Shown: piece after piece, positions 1 to 12,900 of the stretch
Layout of the letters: each line of letters begins with the position of its first letter
Numbering within the stretch: the stretch's first letter is position 1
From: Emmonsiellopsis sp. PD_33
Lineage: Eukaryota > Ascomycota > Eurotiomycetes > Onygenales > Ajellomycetaceae
Direction of reading: 5' to 3'
Length of the DNA: 64,000 nucleotides
Assembly: GCA_032988165.1 (NCBI GenBank)
Contig: JANTQF010000031.1
Location: 124,001-188,000 of the forward strand
The notes under the pieces: model-generated
Told to the model about the DNA's origin: nothing
Database searches by the model: none
What the model saw: the letters and a program-made list of their open reading frames with translations, nothing else
Made by a program: the position numbers and the translations under genes

Positions 1-2960
1 CTCCTCATCCCTTCTGAGCATCAACTGATACAGTGCCATCTCTATTTCTAATATAATAGTATTATTGCTTAGATATTAGAGTGTGCTTACATTTTTCTCT
101 TAAATCTCTATAATGCCTCAGCTACATTTCAAACTTATATCAACTAGATGCTTTAGGGCCTACTCAACATCTCATACATTATTTATCTTGATAATATTCT
201 TATCTTTTCAGATATTGAAGAAGAGTATAAGGAGCACATTCAATAGATTTTAGAATATCTCTAGTAATATGATTTTTTTACTAAGGAATCAAAGTGTACA
301 TTCTTTACCTAGAAAGTGGAATTTCTTGGGTTTATAGTGGGTGTCAATGGAGTCTATATGAATCAAACTTATATAGCTATCATCTTGGAATGGCCTGAAC
401 CACATATATTTCAAGAAGTGCAAGTTTTTCTAGGTTTTATAAATTTTTACTGGAAATTTATATACACTTATTCTTAAATAACAACTCCTATAACTAAGTT
501 ACTTAAGGATAGTGTTAAAGGCAAGAAACCTGGGCCATTTCATTTCACTGAAGATGTCAAGGCAGTATTAACTACAATTAAAAAGATCTTTGTAGAAGCA
601 ACACTTCTTAATCATTTTAACCCTAATTAATCTATTCAACTGAAGATAGATGCCTCTAAATTTAGCATTTATAGAATATTATTTTAATTAATGGAAAACT
701 CAAATTAAAATGAGTTTAATAGATGAGAAGACTTCTATCCACTTACAACTTATAGGTGAGACTAGGCTTCAGTAGCTTTCTTTTCAAGAAAATTGAATTT
801 AATATAATAATAGTATAATATGCATGATTAAGAACTCCTCATAATTATTAAATTATTCAAAACTTAGTAATACTACCTACAGGGTAGTAATTTTCCTATT
901 TAAGTTCTTTCAGATCATATGAATTTATATTATTTCTTTACCACTAAGAAACTATCTGCAAGATAGGCTAGATGGGCTGAGTTATTATCTAAATATAATT
1001 TTTATATTCATTATCATCCTGGCTAGCTTAACCCAGCCAATATGCCTTCATAATGACTGGACTATAAAATAGTCCTGCAGGAGGAAGATGTCAATGGAGC
1101 ACTTCCTACATTGCAGAAAAAACTAACTGTATGAGATTTAATTATATCTAGTTATAGATCTCAATTTAGAGCTGCAGAGGCTACTTCAGACAGTCAAATT
1201 AGTAATATTAAACTAACTGGAATAATAATACTTAATAAAGTTAGTACTTACAGTCTAAAACATCTCATACTACATCTGACTGCTATAAATACTACTTCAG
1301 ATAAAATAGGCTATAAACTTCCCTTCAAGATGCTTCAGAAATTCATAAAGAAGGTATAAGATAGAGACATCTTTTATATATCTTAATTTTAAGAGCTAAA
1401 AGGTTGTGAAGAACCCAGGTTGAATTCAAATAGCAGACTTGAAGATTCAAAGCTGACAGCTAAGTTGAAAGAATGATTAATAGAAGATTATAACCTTCTA
1501 ACATTCAATGAATCTATTTTTATTTCTACTAGTAGAGCTCTAAGATAAGAGTTACTATAAATTCATCATAATGATTTATATGCAGATCACTTTGGTATAA
1601 TAAAAATTAAAGAACTACTTTAAAGAAAGTATTATTAGAAGAAAATTCATCAGGACATTTTAGAGTTTATCAACACATATAATATCTATAAAAGAGTAAA
1701 GTTACTAAAATACTACTCATATAGCATCTTGTCAGCTCTGCCTATTCCTGATCATCTCTGGAAATTAATATCAATGAATTTCATTATTGACCTGCCTAAG
1801 TCTCAATTTAAAGATTAAAAATATGATAGTATCTTGATCATTGTGGACCATTTTACTAAAATGACTAAATATATTCCTTATTTGAAGACTATTAAAGTAC
1901 TAGAGCTTGCTGAACTTTTCATAAATTTTATTATCTATAAATATGATCCTTCATCATCATTAATAACAGACTGTAGGTCCTTATTTATCAGTTATTTTTA
2001 GTTAGCTTTCTACTATCATCTTTATATACATTAAAATTTAAGTATGGCTTTTCATCTTCAAACTGACAGTCAAATAGAATATCAAAATCAAACCCTTGAG
2101 TACTATCTTTAAATTTATTATATCTATTATTAAGATAATTGGACACAGCACCTTTCAACAGCACAATTTATATATAATAATGCTAAACAAGCTTCAATGG
2201 AAGTATCTCCTTTCTTTATATTTATGGGATTTAATTCAGATTTGCCCCAGAATGTTACAGATAATACCCCTAAGGGAGAGGCAAGCTCTGCTGTCAATTA
2301 AAAACCTCAAGAAGTTCTAGATGTTACAAAGAGACTTAATATATTAATAGAAATATATAAGAGGTTGACAACTAGCCTACAACACACTGCTGACAAGCAA
2401 GTGATGTATTATAATTAAAAATATAAGCTAATATCATTTAATATTAGAGATGAAGTTCTTTTATTAGTAAAGAACATTAAAATAACTAGACCTTGTAAAA
2501 AGCTAGATAATTATTAGTTTGATTTATTTCTAATTATCAAAATTGTTGGCAGACAGACTTATTAAGTTCAATTACCTCATTCTTTTAATTGAATATACCT
2601 CATTTTTCATGTGTCTCTCTTAGAACCTTACTGACAATAAGTAGGATTAGAACTACCTTGTCCTGATAGTATTGAAATTGAAGGAGATTTAGAGTATATA
2701 GTGGAGGATATTTTAGATAAATAACTGGGATGAAACAATAAACTAAAGTATTTAATTAAATGAGAAGGATATCCCACTTTGAATAATATATGAAAACTAT
2801 TAAATAATTTAAAAAATTCAAAGGACCTTATCATAACCTGGGAGGCTACTAATTAGAATTAAGACATAAGAGTTCCTTATGATTAAAAGTCAAATAAAAA
2901 GAGGAAGTACTAGCTTCCTACTTTTTTCTCTTACTGGGTTTTTAAGTAGGTAGATAGGTT
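1..2960 (+). mobile_element. RIP-mutated Ty3/gypsy (chromovirus) pol remnant
   Basis: Conceptual reading of the + strand gives, in order, a reverse transcriptase (N-A-S-A-T-F-Q near 115-140, catalytic box YLDN at 184-195 in place of YLDD), the RNase H/connection segment, an integrase core (SMNFIIDLP near 1770, ITD near 1965, QTDSQIE near 2065) and a chromodomain-like tail near 2670-2850 ending in W-E-A. This order defines a chromovirus-type Ty3/gypsy element. The frame is broken by many TAA and TAG codons exactly where the family has Gln (CAA/CAG), as expected from CpA-to-TpA RIP. One RT Asp and the first integrase Asp (AAT at 1777-1779) now read Asn. The element is dead. Its left part is cut by the window edge, and gag and protease are missing: the RT directly abuts a leader-like segment at 1-90. 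Confidence 0.85.
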
Positions 2961-4745
2961 TTTATGATCTAAGAATAGATAATACTCTTCTTCTAGTTTT
3001 CTTAAAGGGTTTTAGAAGTTTAATGAGATTATCAACTTACATTAGAAAAGGAATTGAAAAGAGTATTATATCTAAAAGAGCTAGATAAACAATTTAATAT
3101 TCTTTAGCCTGAAGACACTACAGAAGAAAAAAGAAAAGTAAAAGAAAAAGATAAATACTTTCCTTATATAGATATTATAGATATCTCAGAACAATCTACT
3201 TCCAACTATAACCTTATATTTTTTAATTAATAGAATACATCTCTTCCTTCTCTATTCTTATTTATTTTACTATTAGTCTACATGTCAGCACTATCTAAAG
3301 GAATTTTATACTTATCATCTTCTTTAGTAATTTCTTTATCTTTCAAAGCTCCTCCTTCTACTCCTCTAATTTCTTTGCAATCTGGCACAGCAGGGCAGCA
3401 CACTTTAAACCCATTAAAATAGGTATGAAAGTAGCCTACTCTTTAGTAGGTACCTTCTTTCTGATATAAATTTCTACATTAGAGGTAAATTAATAATAGA
3501 AGACCTTAAGATACTTCTAAACATTATGCTTTGTATAGCTGAGATCTGTTAGCTCCTATATCTTTTGTAGCTTTCTATGGAATCTTACTGGTATCTATAG
3601 TTTTTATTAGAAATCATGTCACAATTAAATAAGCAGGGAAATAGTACTTATAAGGTGATACCATGATAGCATGTGTTATTTTTATAGTAATACTTATAGT
3701 TATTATACTGTGATTACTTCACACACACTATTCCCTAATCATTGCAGAAAAGCTTCATATAGTATAGATAGAAGACTTAATTTATATAGTATTTCTCTAT
3801 CAGAATATTATTAGCTTCTGACTTCTTAGAGGGGTCAGAATCAGAATTAGAGGACTCAGAAGACTTTAAAGAGAAATTTAACTTATATTGATTAATCTTC
3901 TCATTCTTATCTTTATTTTCATTTTCCTCCTCTTTCTCATTCTCTAACTCCAAAGAGCCTTCTACCTCTACTAATTACTTAAGATAATCCTCTATATAGA
4001 AAGCTTCATCCTCATAATCTTCTAATAGAGAAGAATATAGAAAGCTACTAATAGGATCATCAGTACTAGGCCTAGATAATAGATTGTTATCTAACTAGAA
4101 AATTAATTAGTTACTTATTACTATCAATTTACATCTATAATACTTACATCAAAGTCATCAGATTCTGAGACTTTTTAGATACTATCTCTAAGATCTTTCT
4201 TCTTCTTCTCAACATTTTCTCTCTGGTAGCACTGAAGTTATTTTAGCAATCTCACAGCACATATAGACTTCAAATTAGAATTAGAGGCTCTATTTGCAGA
4301 AATAGTAATAAATAGAAGTACTATTTTGTATTAGATTCTATCTCTCTCTTCTGATATTATGATAGACTTACTAGTGATAATAGGCAAGAAGAGGCTAATA
4401 GAGTCTCTTAAACTTGTATTTGATATTAGAGGCACAAATAAATATGAATATAGCTATTTTAATTTATTTCCTCTATTAGCCTTTACTCTATCCTTTGCAG
4501 TGTGTTTTTCTCTTATTTTCACACTCATTCTGGTGTTTTTGAGATGGATTTTAGACTTACTAGAGCACATTGTGGGATGATTACTGAGAGGAAGTTTTTT
4601 GTATGTAAAGAACACTTATTTATATTCCTTCATCTTATTTACCCCTTATTATTATAATAACTCTGTATGAATTTAATATTCACCTTGCAACACTCTAACC
4701 TCCTTATTGCTCCCCTATTTCTCACATAATCAGAGTTTAGGGACT
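2961..4745. repeat. AT-rich repeat relic, no recognisable gene
   Basis: Very AT-rich sequence between the gypsy pol remnant and the next LTR-like segment, with long A/T runs and stop codons in every frame. The longest open stretch (73 codons at 4359-4580) is hydrophobic low-complexity translation and not protein-like by any motif I know. It is most simply the RIP-decayed 3' portion of the left element or other inserted repeats. Confidence 0.5.
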
Positions 4746-5240
4746 AAACCCTTTTAAAAGGAGGTAATTATTATATCCTTGTACTGGTAATATATTATTC
4801 TGCTGGCCAGGCTGCCAGATATCCTATAACTGCCTCATCAAACTTTATTATATATATTATTATATATCTCATCATAGAGTTCTACTCAGACCTAGTTAGA
4901 GCATAGCATTATAGATAGATCCAGTAGCTTCAGAGAGTTTCCTATAGATAGTTACTGATCTTCCAGACTTGCTAGAGGTCAGCAATTTATTTATTAATCT
5001 ATCTAATATTTAAAAATCCTCTTATCTATTCATCTACATATTCTCCCCTTCATAATATTAAGATATCTATCTCCTCTAGTTTAGTAAAGCTCTTATTAAT
5101 GAACTCTACCTCTCTAAGCTCTGAATAGTCTAATCTACTTATTAGCTTCTCATCTCTTTCAAGCATCAACTGATATAGTGCTATCTCTATTCCTAATATA
5201 GTAGTATCATCACTTAGATATTAGAGTATGCTTACAGTTA
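4745..5240 (+). repeat. LTR-like end and leader of a second gypsy copy
   Basis: Segment with the look of a fungal Ty3 LTR and leader: a TAATTATTATATCCTTGTAC-type start, TATA-like stretches near 4845-4870, then a leader. Positions 5144-5237 repeat positions 1-90 nearly base for base, differing mainly by C/T and G/A transitions. So two copies of one family lie in this desert. Exact LTR borders, target duplications and the primer-binding site could not be fixed by eye. Confidence 0.55.
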
Positions 5241-6900
5241 GTTAAATACTAGATGATAATAAGGGATCAGTCTCATTCAGTCTCTTTAAATATATTGAGC
5301 TTGAAGGCCAGAAGATCCTCCTATCTAGCACCTTTATAACTACTATTACAGACAATATAGTGTTAATCACCCACATCAAGATCAAAGCTCATAAGATACT
5401 AGTAAAGGAATGAGATGCAAAGAATTCAGGGAAGAAGACCAGATTTAACCATATAATTACAATTTACTTCAGTAAAAAATAGAATATAAATGACATACTT
5501 ATCTTCAACACCTAGTATGACTGTCATCAAATTTACCTGCTACTAGAGTAGTATTGATACAACAGTGAGAAGCAGTTCAAAGTCCAACTGATAATATTTT
5601 TCAGGGCTAAAATTATAAATGCTAAGGCTGTAGCTGCTGCAGCTGCAGCTGTAGATATAGAAACTGTACAGTTAGTTAAGCTAACATTCAAAAAATGTAT
5701 AAAAAATGTTAAAAATAAACTAAAATCTCCTATACAGCCAGCAAAATCACCTTATATTATAGAAGTAGATGATAATAAGAATATTACAGAAAAATCTGCC
5801 TGCATCATATCTACCATCAAATAATGCACTGAATTGAAGACTAAATGCAATAAAGAGGATAAACTTAATTAATTGAGTAGGAAACTGGAAAAGTAATAGC
5901 AATATCAATATTTAAACTGCAGAAATTATAATAGAGGAGTCTGCTAAATCTCACTGAACAATCTTCATATTTCTATGGTTACCAGTAAGATCAGTAACTG
6001 GGTGTTTAATATAATAAAGGATAAGGTCACACTGCAGGTCCCAGGTAGTAGATTAATCAAGAGACTCCTTAAGTGAGATTTAAAATATTCAAAAAAGACA
6101 GTAAAAGTTGAGGCTGTATTTGAGGCTTCAAATCAACTTGTACAGCTCAGTCTACTGATCATTATATTTCCTTTAAGTGCTCCTGCAGTGCCTACAGTGC
6201 AGAATAGAATGAGTAATTTGATGAACATAATGATAATAAGATGTTTAATAGAGATAATAGATGGAAAACCTTCTTATCTCCTGTATTTATTATATTCTTC
6301 ACTGGATCCATTCAATCTGATGTTTAACCTGCCTGCTAATGTGCTAGCTGCATTAAATCTGCTGTATCCATTAAATCCAATGAGTCCTATAAAGCTATCA
6401 AATAATCAAATGATTCTAGCAGACTTACTCTTCAAATTGCTATTAATCTTCTCTCTCTTTTCTCTCTCTAAATCTGAGCTTCCACCATGCAGCAATCCTC
6501 TACCAACACTGAGTTCCCTAGCTGATCAGGTCTGGGATAAATATTTCAACTAGCTCATTACTAAATGCTCAATGCATGTAGACTCCATTAGAGACATAAA
6601 AGACATATTCAAATAGGAGGTCTTTAAGTTGAATATGATTTATAAACTATCTGAGAAGAAATTATATAGATTTAATATACTATAGGATGTTTTCTATATA
6701 ATTCAGGATGGATTAAAAGATCCTATGTGGCTTCAACATCTCAGAGAGTTTAAATATAAGATTTATAGTAAGAGCACAGCTAGTTCTAGGCCTGCTACAG
6801 GGGATTTAATACTTTAGGGTGAGGAGGAGGATTCACAGTTTCTTAATGCTGAGACATAGTTAATTAATGAGAATGTAGATTCTTTTGATTATATATAATA
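5241..6900 (+). repeat. RIP-mutated internal repeat sequence
   Basis: AT-rich continuation of the second repeat copy. One frame can be read across many TAA/TAG codons at former Gln positions, including an alanine run at about 5625-5660 and Lys-rich stretches. This suggests the decayed internal ORF of a retroelement (possibly gag-like). The 121-codon open stretch at 6188-6553 is low-complexity (Leu/Asn/Pro) and probably a chance survivor. I recognise no pol motif here. Confidence 0.45.
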
Positions 6901-6914
6901 AAATAGTCTTCTAA

Positions 6915-7880
6915 TTAATATAAGCTAATTGAAAATATCCTCTTACATTAGAATCTCTCATAAAATTCCTCATAATATAGTGTAGGAACTTCTCAAAATC
7001 TCTACTAAATTACTTATCAATTAGAGCTCTATACCTCTATATCCAGGCCTTCAATGTGTGAAAAGACTCCTCAATTAGGTTATAATCTGATGAATATGGA
7101 GGTAAAAATAACAGGCTAATCCCTATCTCTATATATAAGACCTTAAGCTCTTGAGAATGGTGCATATTATAGTTATTCATCACTATAATATGATATCCTT
7201 ACTAGTAGTCAGGTAGAATGTAAAGCCATATAAATTCATTAAATCTCTTGATGTTATATGAGCCATGAAAGATATTATAAGCCTTATATCCATTAATAGT
7301 TATAATAGATAAGATAGACTACCTACTTGACCTCTTATAGAGGGTTTTAATTTAGCATGGGAAGCCTCTCACTGATCATCTATATCTTTAATTAGCTGTA
7401 TATTTATTTGTAGTGCTCTCATCAAGAAAGATGAACTATTCAGGTTCATATTGAAATATCTATATAAGCTATGCCTAGTAGAGCTTAGAATCCTACTGAG
7501 TAATAACATATTTAATCTTTTTATTTATTATATTCAGCTTCTTCAGTGCTCTGAATATCAATAAGGCTTCAAAAGTTATATTAAACTCATCCTTCACAAA
7601 CTTAATGATCTCATTCAGATATACTATTAGATACTCAGTAAAGAAGTCCTTCAACTCTTAGAGTATATTCTGAGTTATCTTTAGTAGCCTTCCTTGAATT
7701 ACTCTATATCCTCTGGATGTTCTAAAAACATGCTGGTTCCATTGAATTTAATATATAGTTACCAGATGAACTAACTATATATAGATGATTAAAGCTGATG
7801 AGTTTTCAGTCTCTAATAGCTATATAATCTGATTAATAGTTGATTTGTCAAGAGGGGTAGGCATTCTAATGGAATCTGGC
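6915..7880 (-). mobile_element. RIP-mutated Tc1/mariner-type transposase
   Basis: Reading the - strand from about 7880 down gives a decayed DDE transposase of the fungal Tc1/IS630 type. Visible are FLDES (first catalytic Asp at 7421-7423), then IVMNNYNMHHSQE (second catalytic Asp changed to Asn at 7175-7177), then LPPYSSDYNLIEESF (third acidic residue, in the IEE part). Stop codons sit at former Gln and Arg sites, as RIP would give. The region upstream (7500-7860) should hold the helix-turn-helix part but is too decayed to assign. Terminal inverted repeats and a TA target duplication were not identified. Confidence 0.75.
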
Positions 7881-8345
7881 AGATTTGACATGAAAATCAG
7901 GGTTGAATGGTATTTTTTGGGCAGGTAAGAGGCATTGTTGATTTTTTTGTCTCTATTTTCTATGCTAGGTGAGAATGACACACATTTTTTTGGTGTGTGT
8001 TTCCACCAAGGGCTGAATCACATGACTTTCACATGGTTTTTGCAAGGCACAATATCTTATCTCACCTGGTGTCTCTGTGGGATCTTCACCAGTAACGAGC
8101 CCATAAGTATTATATTCCTGTACATCTACATACATGATCGAAGCTTTATGGAGGTAATAGCTTCCCAACCGCCTTCAAAATGAACGGCATTGACAACCAC
8201 CCCTAAGCTATGAAACTGACAAAAAAAGCCATAGAAAAGACATCTTCTTCAAGCTTGAAACCCAGCCAGAACTTTGAGAACCCCATAATAGATCGAGATA
8301 CCCCACCCAAAAACAGAAAAAAGAAAAGAAAAGAAAGGAAAAAAA

Positions 8346-8846
8346 CTAAACCAACTCCCACCCCGCCTCCCTACCCAACGCCTCCAACGCCTCCATCGCC
8401 TCCCCCTCCCTCCCCTCCGGCACAAACACATAATCATGAAAAAACCCACTAACAACATTCGCACTGATCCCCCTCTCCCCCAACCTCCCCGCAACCGCCG
8501 CAATCAACCCCACCGCCTCCAGACTCGACTGCACACCCAACATGATCTTGCGACAGGGGAATGCCATGCTGCTATCGCTCCTGCTGCCGCCCGGGCCAAA
8601 GCCATGCGCTTCTGCGAGCGCCCGCGTGGTGATGATTGTGAGACCTTCGGGCTCTTGGAAGAGGAGTTGTGGCTTTAGTGGGTGCATGGCGAGTGGGGCG
8701 AGGGTTGGGGTGGTGGTTGTTAGGTAGATGTAGGTTTCTGGGGAGAGGGTTGGGCGGAGGGTGGAGAGGAGGGTGGGGAGGGAGGTTTCGCCTGGTGCTG
8801 GTGCTGGTGCTGCTGCTGCTTCTGCTGCGGGGGGGGTGGGAGGCAT
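8346..8846 (-). CDS. ACT-domain protein (DUF2241/ACT_3 family)
   Basis: Intronless, 166 residues, the first gene on the GC-rich side of the repeat desert. After an Ala/Pro-rich N-terminus (about residues 1-20) comes a small domain with a 'TYIYLTTTTPTLAPL' strand and an EPEGLTIITT stretch, then about residues 90-166 an ACT-type fold containing 'KIMLGVQSSLEAVGLIAAVAG' and 'ISANVVSGFFHDYVFVP'. This tandem arrangement is that of the DUF2241 (ACT_3 plus ACT_7) proteins. ACT domains usually bind amino acids and regulate enzymes, but the function of this stand-alone family is not settled. Length and start (the only suitable Met, no upstream in-frame alternative seen) fit the family. Confidence 0.75.
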   Translation of the reverse strand: MPPTPPAAEAAAAPAPAPGETSLPTLLSTLRPTLSPETYIYLTTTTPTLAPLAMHPLKPQLLFQEPEGLTIITTRALAEAHGFGPGGSRSDSSMAFPCRKIMLGVQSSLEAVGLIAAVAGRLGERGISANVVSGFFHDYVFVPEGREGEAMEALEALGREAGWELV

Positions 8847-8999
8847 GGTTCGGATTGGTATGGTGTGTATGGTTTGGCGAACTGTTTGTTGGCTGGTTTC
8901 TTGTTCTTGTGTGGGTTGGAGGATGGGATGGATGGGTACTGTGAGATTTTTTAAAGGAAGCTTTTATGCTTATTTAAACAAGGATGAGTGAGATGGTTA

Positions 9000-9960
9000 A
9001 CTGCATCCATGACACTGCTATTGAAATACTAGTTAACTAACCAGTTAGTCAGCTGGACTTGATATAAATCCTCAACCTCATCGATCGTAGCTTAGAGTGG
9101 ACACCTAACTGATAATGTATGGAAAGCACTTTTAACTTACTTAATAATAAGATTAAAAACACTAAGAAATAAATATAAATCTCCAAGTAAAGTGATTAGC
9201 AGCCATATCAAGGTAGGGTATTAACTAAACCATTCGGATTGCAGGAGTAATATCTAGTATTATACTATTTTAAGCTATGAGTTAATCCTCCTGCCTACCA
9301 CTACCTATTTCACAAGCAAAATAAGAAACACAGGCCAAACAAAAATAAGTCTAATAATACTAATAACAATCTAGTAATACACAGTGAAGAATATATATAG
9401 TATGTATAGTATATCGCTAATGGATCAGTATGTGCTGCGCTCAAGTAGCTAAAAAAAAGAACTGGAAAAGGGGGGTAGTATTTTCATAAAATTTCTCAAA
9501 ACAGCTAAACCAAAGAAAAAAAATAAACTCCAAAGGTAAAATCAGTATTTTTTTTTTTGGTTCCAGAAATGTCCTTCTTGACAAGAAGAACAGGTGCTGT
9601 AACTATTTGCAATGCGAAATGAAGTCATTGTAATGCCTAGCGCCGCCGTTGCTTATGATAGGTAGGGCTGAAAGGATAGCGTTTGTAAGAACATTCAAGA
9701 ATATATGGAAGGCAGGGAAGCAGCAAAAATAAAATGGAAAATATATAAAACAGGGGATATCATATGTCATAGCGCATGGGGGATATTTGGGGTATAGGAG
9801 CAGGCAAAATATAAAACAAATATGTATGACAATGGGATAATATACGGAACCAACACCTCGTGCTCCCCTTTGTTTGCTTTTTTGGTAGACTGGGCTTTAG
9901 TAAATCGAAACGGAGAATAACAAGAATAGAGGACAAAGAAAATGTGTGTCTGCTTCTCCA
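9000..9960. other. AT-rich intergenic, no gene seen
   Basis: Mostly A/T-rich sequence with several TTAGTTAACTA-like words and no ORF with recognisable content. It separates the ACT-domain gene from the 3' end of the transcription-factor gene, so the right part probably holds that gene's 3' UTR. Confidence 0.5.
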
Positions 9961-9966
9961 ATCTCA

Positions 9967-12900
9967 TCATGAGTTAGTTGAAGCACCAGCCCCCCTGAGT
10001 TTGTCGATACAGCTCCCGAGTAAGCTGGCTGCCTCGTGGAGAAGCTCCCAGCGAGTAAGAGTGAAGGTCTCACGTAAGACCATTAGCAGACCCAGGCAAC
10101 GATTCCGGTCACGCAGTTCGAGAAGGTCTCCAGGTGTACGCACACCACCAACCCGGTTAAGAAACTCGTACATGTCATTCCGTTGCTCCTCGGGAGTGAG
10201 CAGTTCTGGAACAGGGGGGGTTATTGGGCCGTCCAGAGCGTAACCATAGCTCCAGACTACAAGGGCGGCAAAATAAAGAACCCACGGGCGATTCAGGAGA
10301 AAATCATCACGCGCAGCGTATTCTTTTAGACCGGGGTATCCCAAGGCGCTAAATCCGATACCACGGCGCTCATTCGGGATGAGAACTTGGGCAAGGAATT
10401 TCAAAGCGAAAAATGCTGCATCGCGGGCAGCCGCTTTGCCTGCCCAGCGTTCAGTCATCTTTTCTCGTGCGGTGCTGTAGTCTTTCGGAGTGATAGATCT
10501 GCCAAGGAGACGACCGGCTCCAGCGAATATTTGACAGTCAACGACATCGACGTGAGATGCCATATGGGCTAAGTGGTGCAAGACGGTCCGGGACTCAAAA
10601 ATAATATCGTCATCTACGGAATATTGCTGACGATACCCGGATGGATAGTTAGGTGGATTGGACTCCATCAGCGCGTCATCAAAGTCATGTTTCCAATAAT
10701 CAAACGCGCGCAACAAGGCCGATCGCCATTTATCTCTTCCTCCTAACGCTTGGGCGACACCCAGTGAACTGACTTGAAGGTCTCGTTGGTTCATGTGCCA
10801 GCTAACGCTGAGTAGGCCAGCCATGATAATGGTCCTCCCGAACGAATTAGTTCTGACAGTCTGGCCATTGAGGGTCTTCTTCAACCCATCAAGAAACATA
10901 GTTGCTTTGATACCATTAGAGTGAAGGCTGGATTGCACTCTTGCCACTTCAGCGGCGCTAGTTGCCGACCATAGAGCTTCGTCGCAAGGCAATGGAAGAC
11001 GCATTTCGTGAGCAACCATTTTCGCTGAATGGCCAAACATAGTAGCATGGGTCGAATCTAGAACAAAGGCAGCAAATGCCACTCTGCGGGTGGCCTCCGC
11101 TTTGATCCATTGGGCCCAAGATTCCTCACCGGCGCCCGATTCCGAAGTTGAGTTTGTCCCCGAAGTAGCTGTAGATTTGTCGCGAAGACTCGGGGGAGAG
11201 TCAAATGGCGATCGACCTATTAACGAACTTCCGCGACGCATTAGAGTTAATGTGGTGTCGTGATGGATATGTGCACGCTCGTGTAAAGCCCTTGTTGAAT
11301 ACAGCTTCTCATAAACCTCTAGTAGTAGTAGAGTCTGGAATATCCAGAGTTTTGCGGGTGGTTGGAAGTCTGTATCCATGAATATCTCCCAGCGAATATG
11401 CCAGGCCAGAAAATTACCAAGTTCAGCGGCGGCATCCGTCAAGGCCTGTCCATGGAGTTTATCAAGGCTGGCGGCGCCGATAGCCATAATAGAAAGGAGC
11501 AGAAGATTCGGCGTGTTATCTACGGAAAAGGTAGGTTTGTGTAGGATAGGAAGTTGGTCGTGGTTATGGTACCAATAGGAACCAATATAGGTTTGCATCA
11601 TGCGGAGACTAAGGATGTGTCCATCAGCGTCGATATCGCCATCCAACAGGGCATCCTTCCGCTTTTTGACTGCGGCTTGATTGGTTTCATTGAAGCGAGT
11701 CTGGATCAGGTCTATCAACTCATTCCGCTTTTCTTCCGACATGATGGACTGGGGCGGATCGGAGTCGAGTAAACTTGTGACACTCATTGGGTGTTGTTGC
11801 TGAACTATGTTTGTAAAGTAGCTCGTCAAGGCTGCGTCACTTGGATAGTAAGGGCCCTGGGGATGGGCGGAAGCCGGGTCTGCGTAGTTGGGCATCATAC
11901 CAGACGCGCCCGGGTACGCAATAGGCGACGAGTTGTTGGAATGCTCGTTAAACAGCCACGCAGTAAAATCGTCGGTCATCGCGAACGGGGAACGATTCAA
12001 GGTCTCGCCGCCAAATATTGGAAGGGCATAGGATGACATATCTATATCCGAAACAGAAGAACCCGAGACCATTACACCAGTGGAGGGGTCGAGCGCGTTT
12101 AAACCGTTGGATATTGCATTTGCGATGGAAGCAGAAGTGGCGTGGGTCATGGTCGGGTTGGAGTAACCAGTGTGTGACAAAGATGACATCTGCAAATTCT
12201 GTTGCGGAATGTACGAATTTGGCTCCGTAGCCAGAGACCCATCGCTGGTCATACCAGTGGATGACATATATGCAGTGGAACTTGTAAGGTTGGGTACCGC
12301 GGTTGATAGCTGGCGTGGCCGAACATTGGGTGAGTTATTGGAAGGCTGACTGGTTGAAGCAATATCTGGGGGACTAAACGGTGCGCTCTGGTGACGCTGA
12401 CCATCGTAAGTCCCATATGCCGGCTGGCGATTCGAGGAACCGTAAACCGAAATTGGTTGTCTCTGCGGACTTAGCGTGTAACTGCTGGTACTATCAGAAC
12501 GTTTTATTGGGGGGGGTGGACCAGCATATGACTGCTGCGGAGTCAAGGGCTGGAACTGATTTTCGATGGAAGTCAATGAGGAACCAGTGGAGCGGATAGT
12601 GGAAGGATTGGTATAGTTTTGAGAATTCGGGTTTGTTGAATTGGTAGACGAAGGCCCGGGAAGAGATGGCCGCCCCATGTTCCTTGGGGCGTTTGCAGAT
12701 GGGGCCTGCTTTGAATATGGAGAGATTGGGTCATCTGTAGGCGAAACGGCGGGGTTAGTGCCATTCCCAGGAGCGACTATATCGTTGCGCGGAGGAGGAG
12801 GAGGCACAATGGCGAGATTGCTGGCGGTGTGGGCAAAGTTGTCGCGCTTCTGGAGCTGCGAGCCATGGGTTGTATGACGCTCTCGATGACGGACACAAAG

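Noticed and set aside
7935..8183. Overlapping 82- and 67-codon frames on both strands just right of the transposase
   Set aside because: The two frames occupy the same DNA, have no motif, and lie in the border of the repeat block. Probably chance.
8210..8991. Several Pro-rich and Gly/Trp-rich + strand frames
   Set aside because: They are antisense or frame shadows of the GC-rich ACT-domain gene on the - strand.
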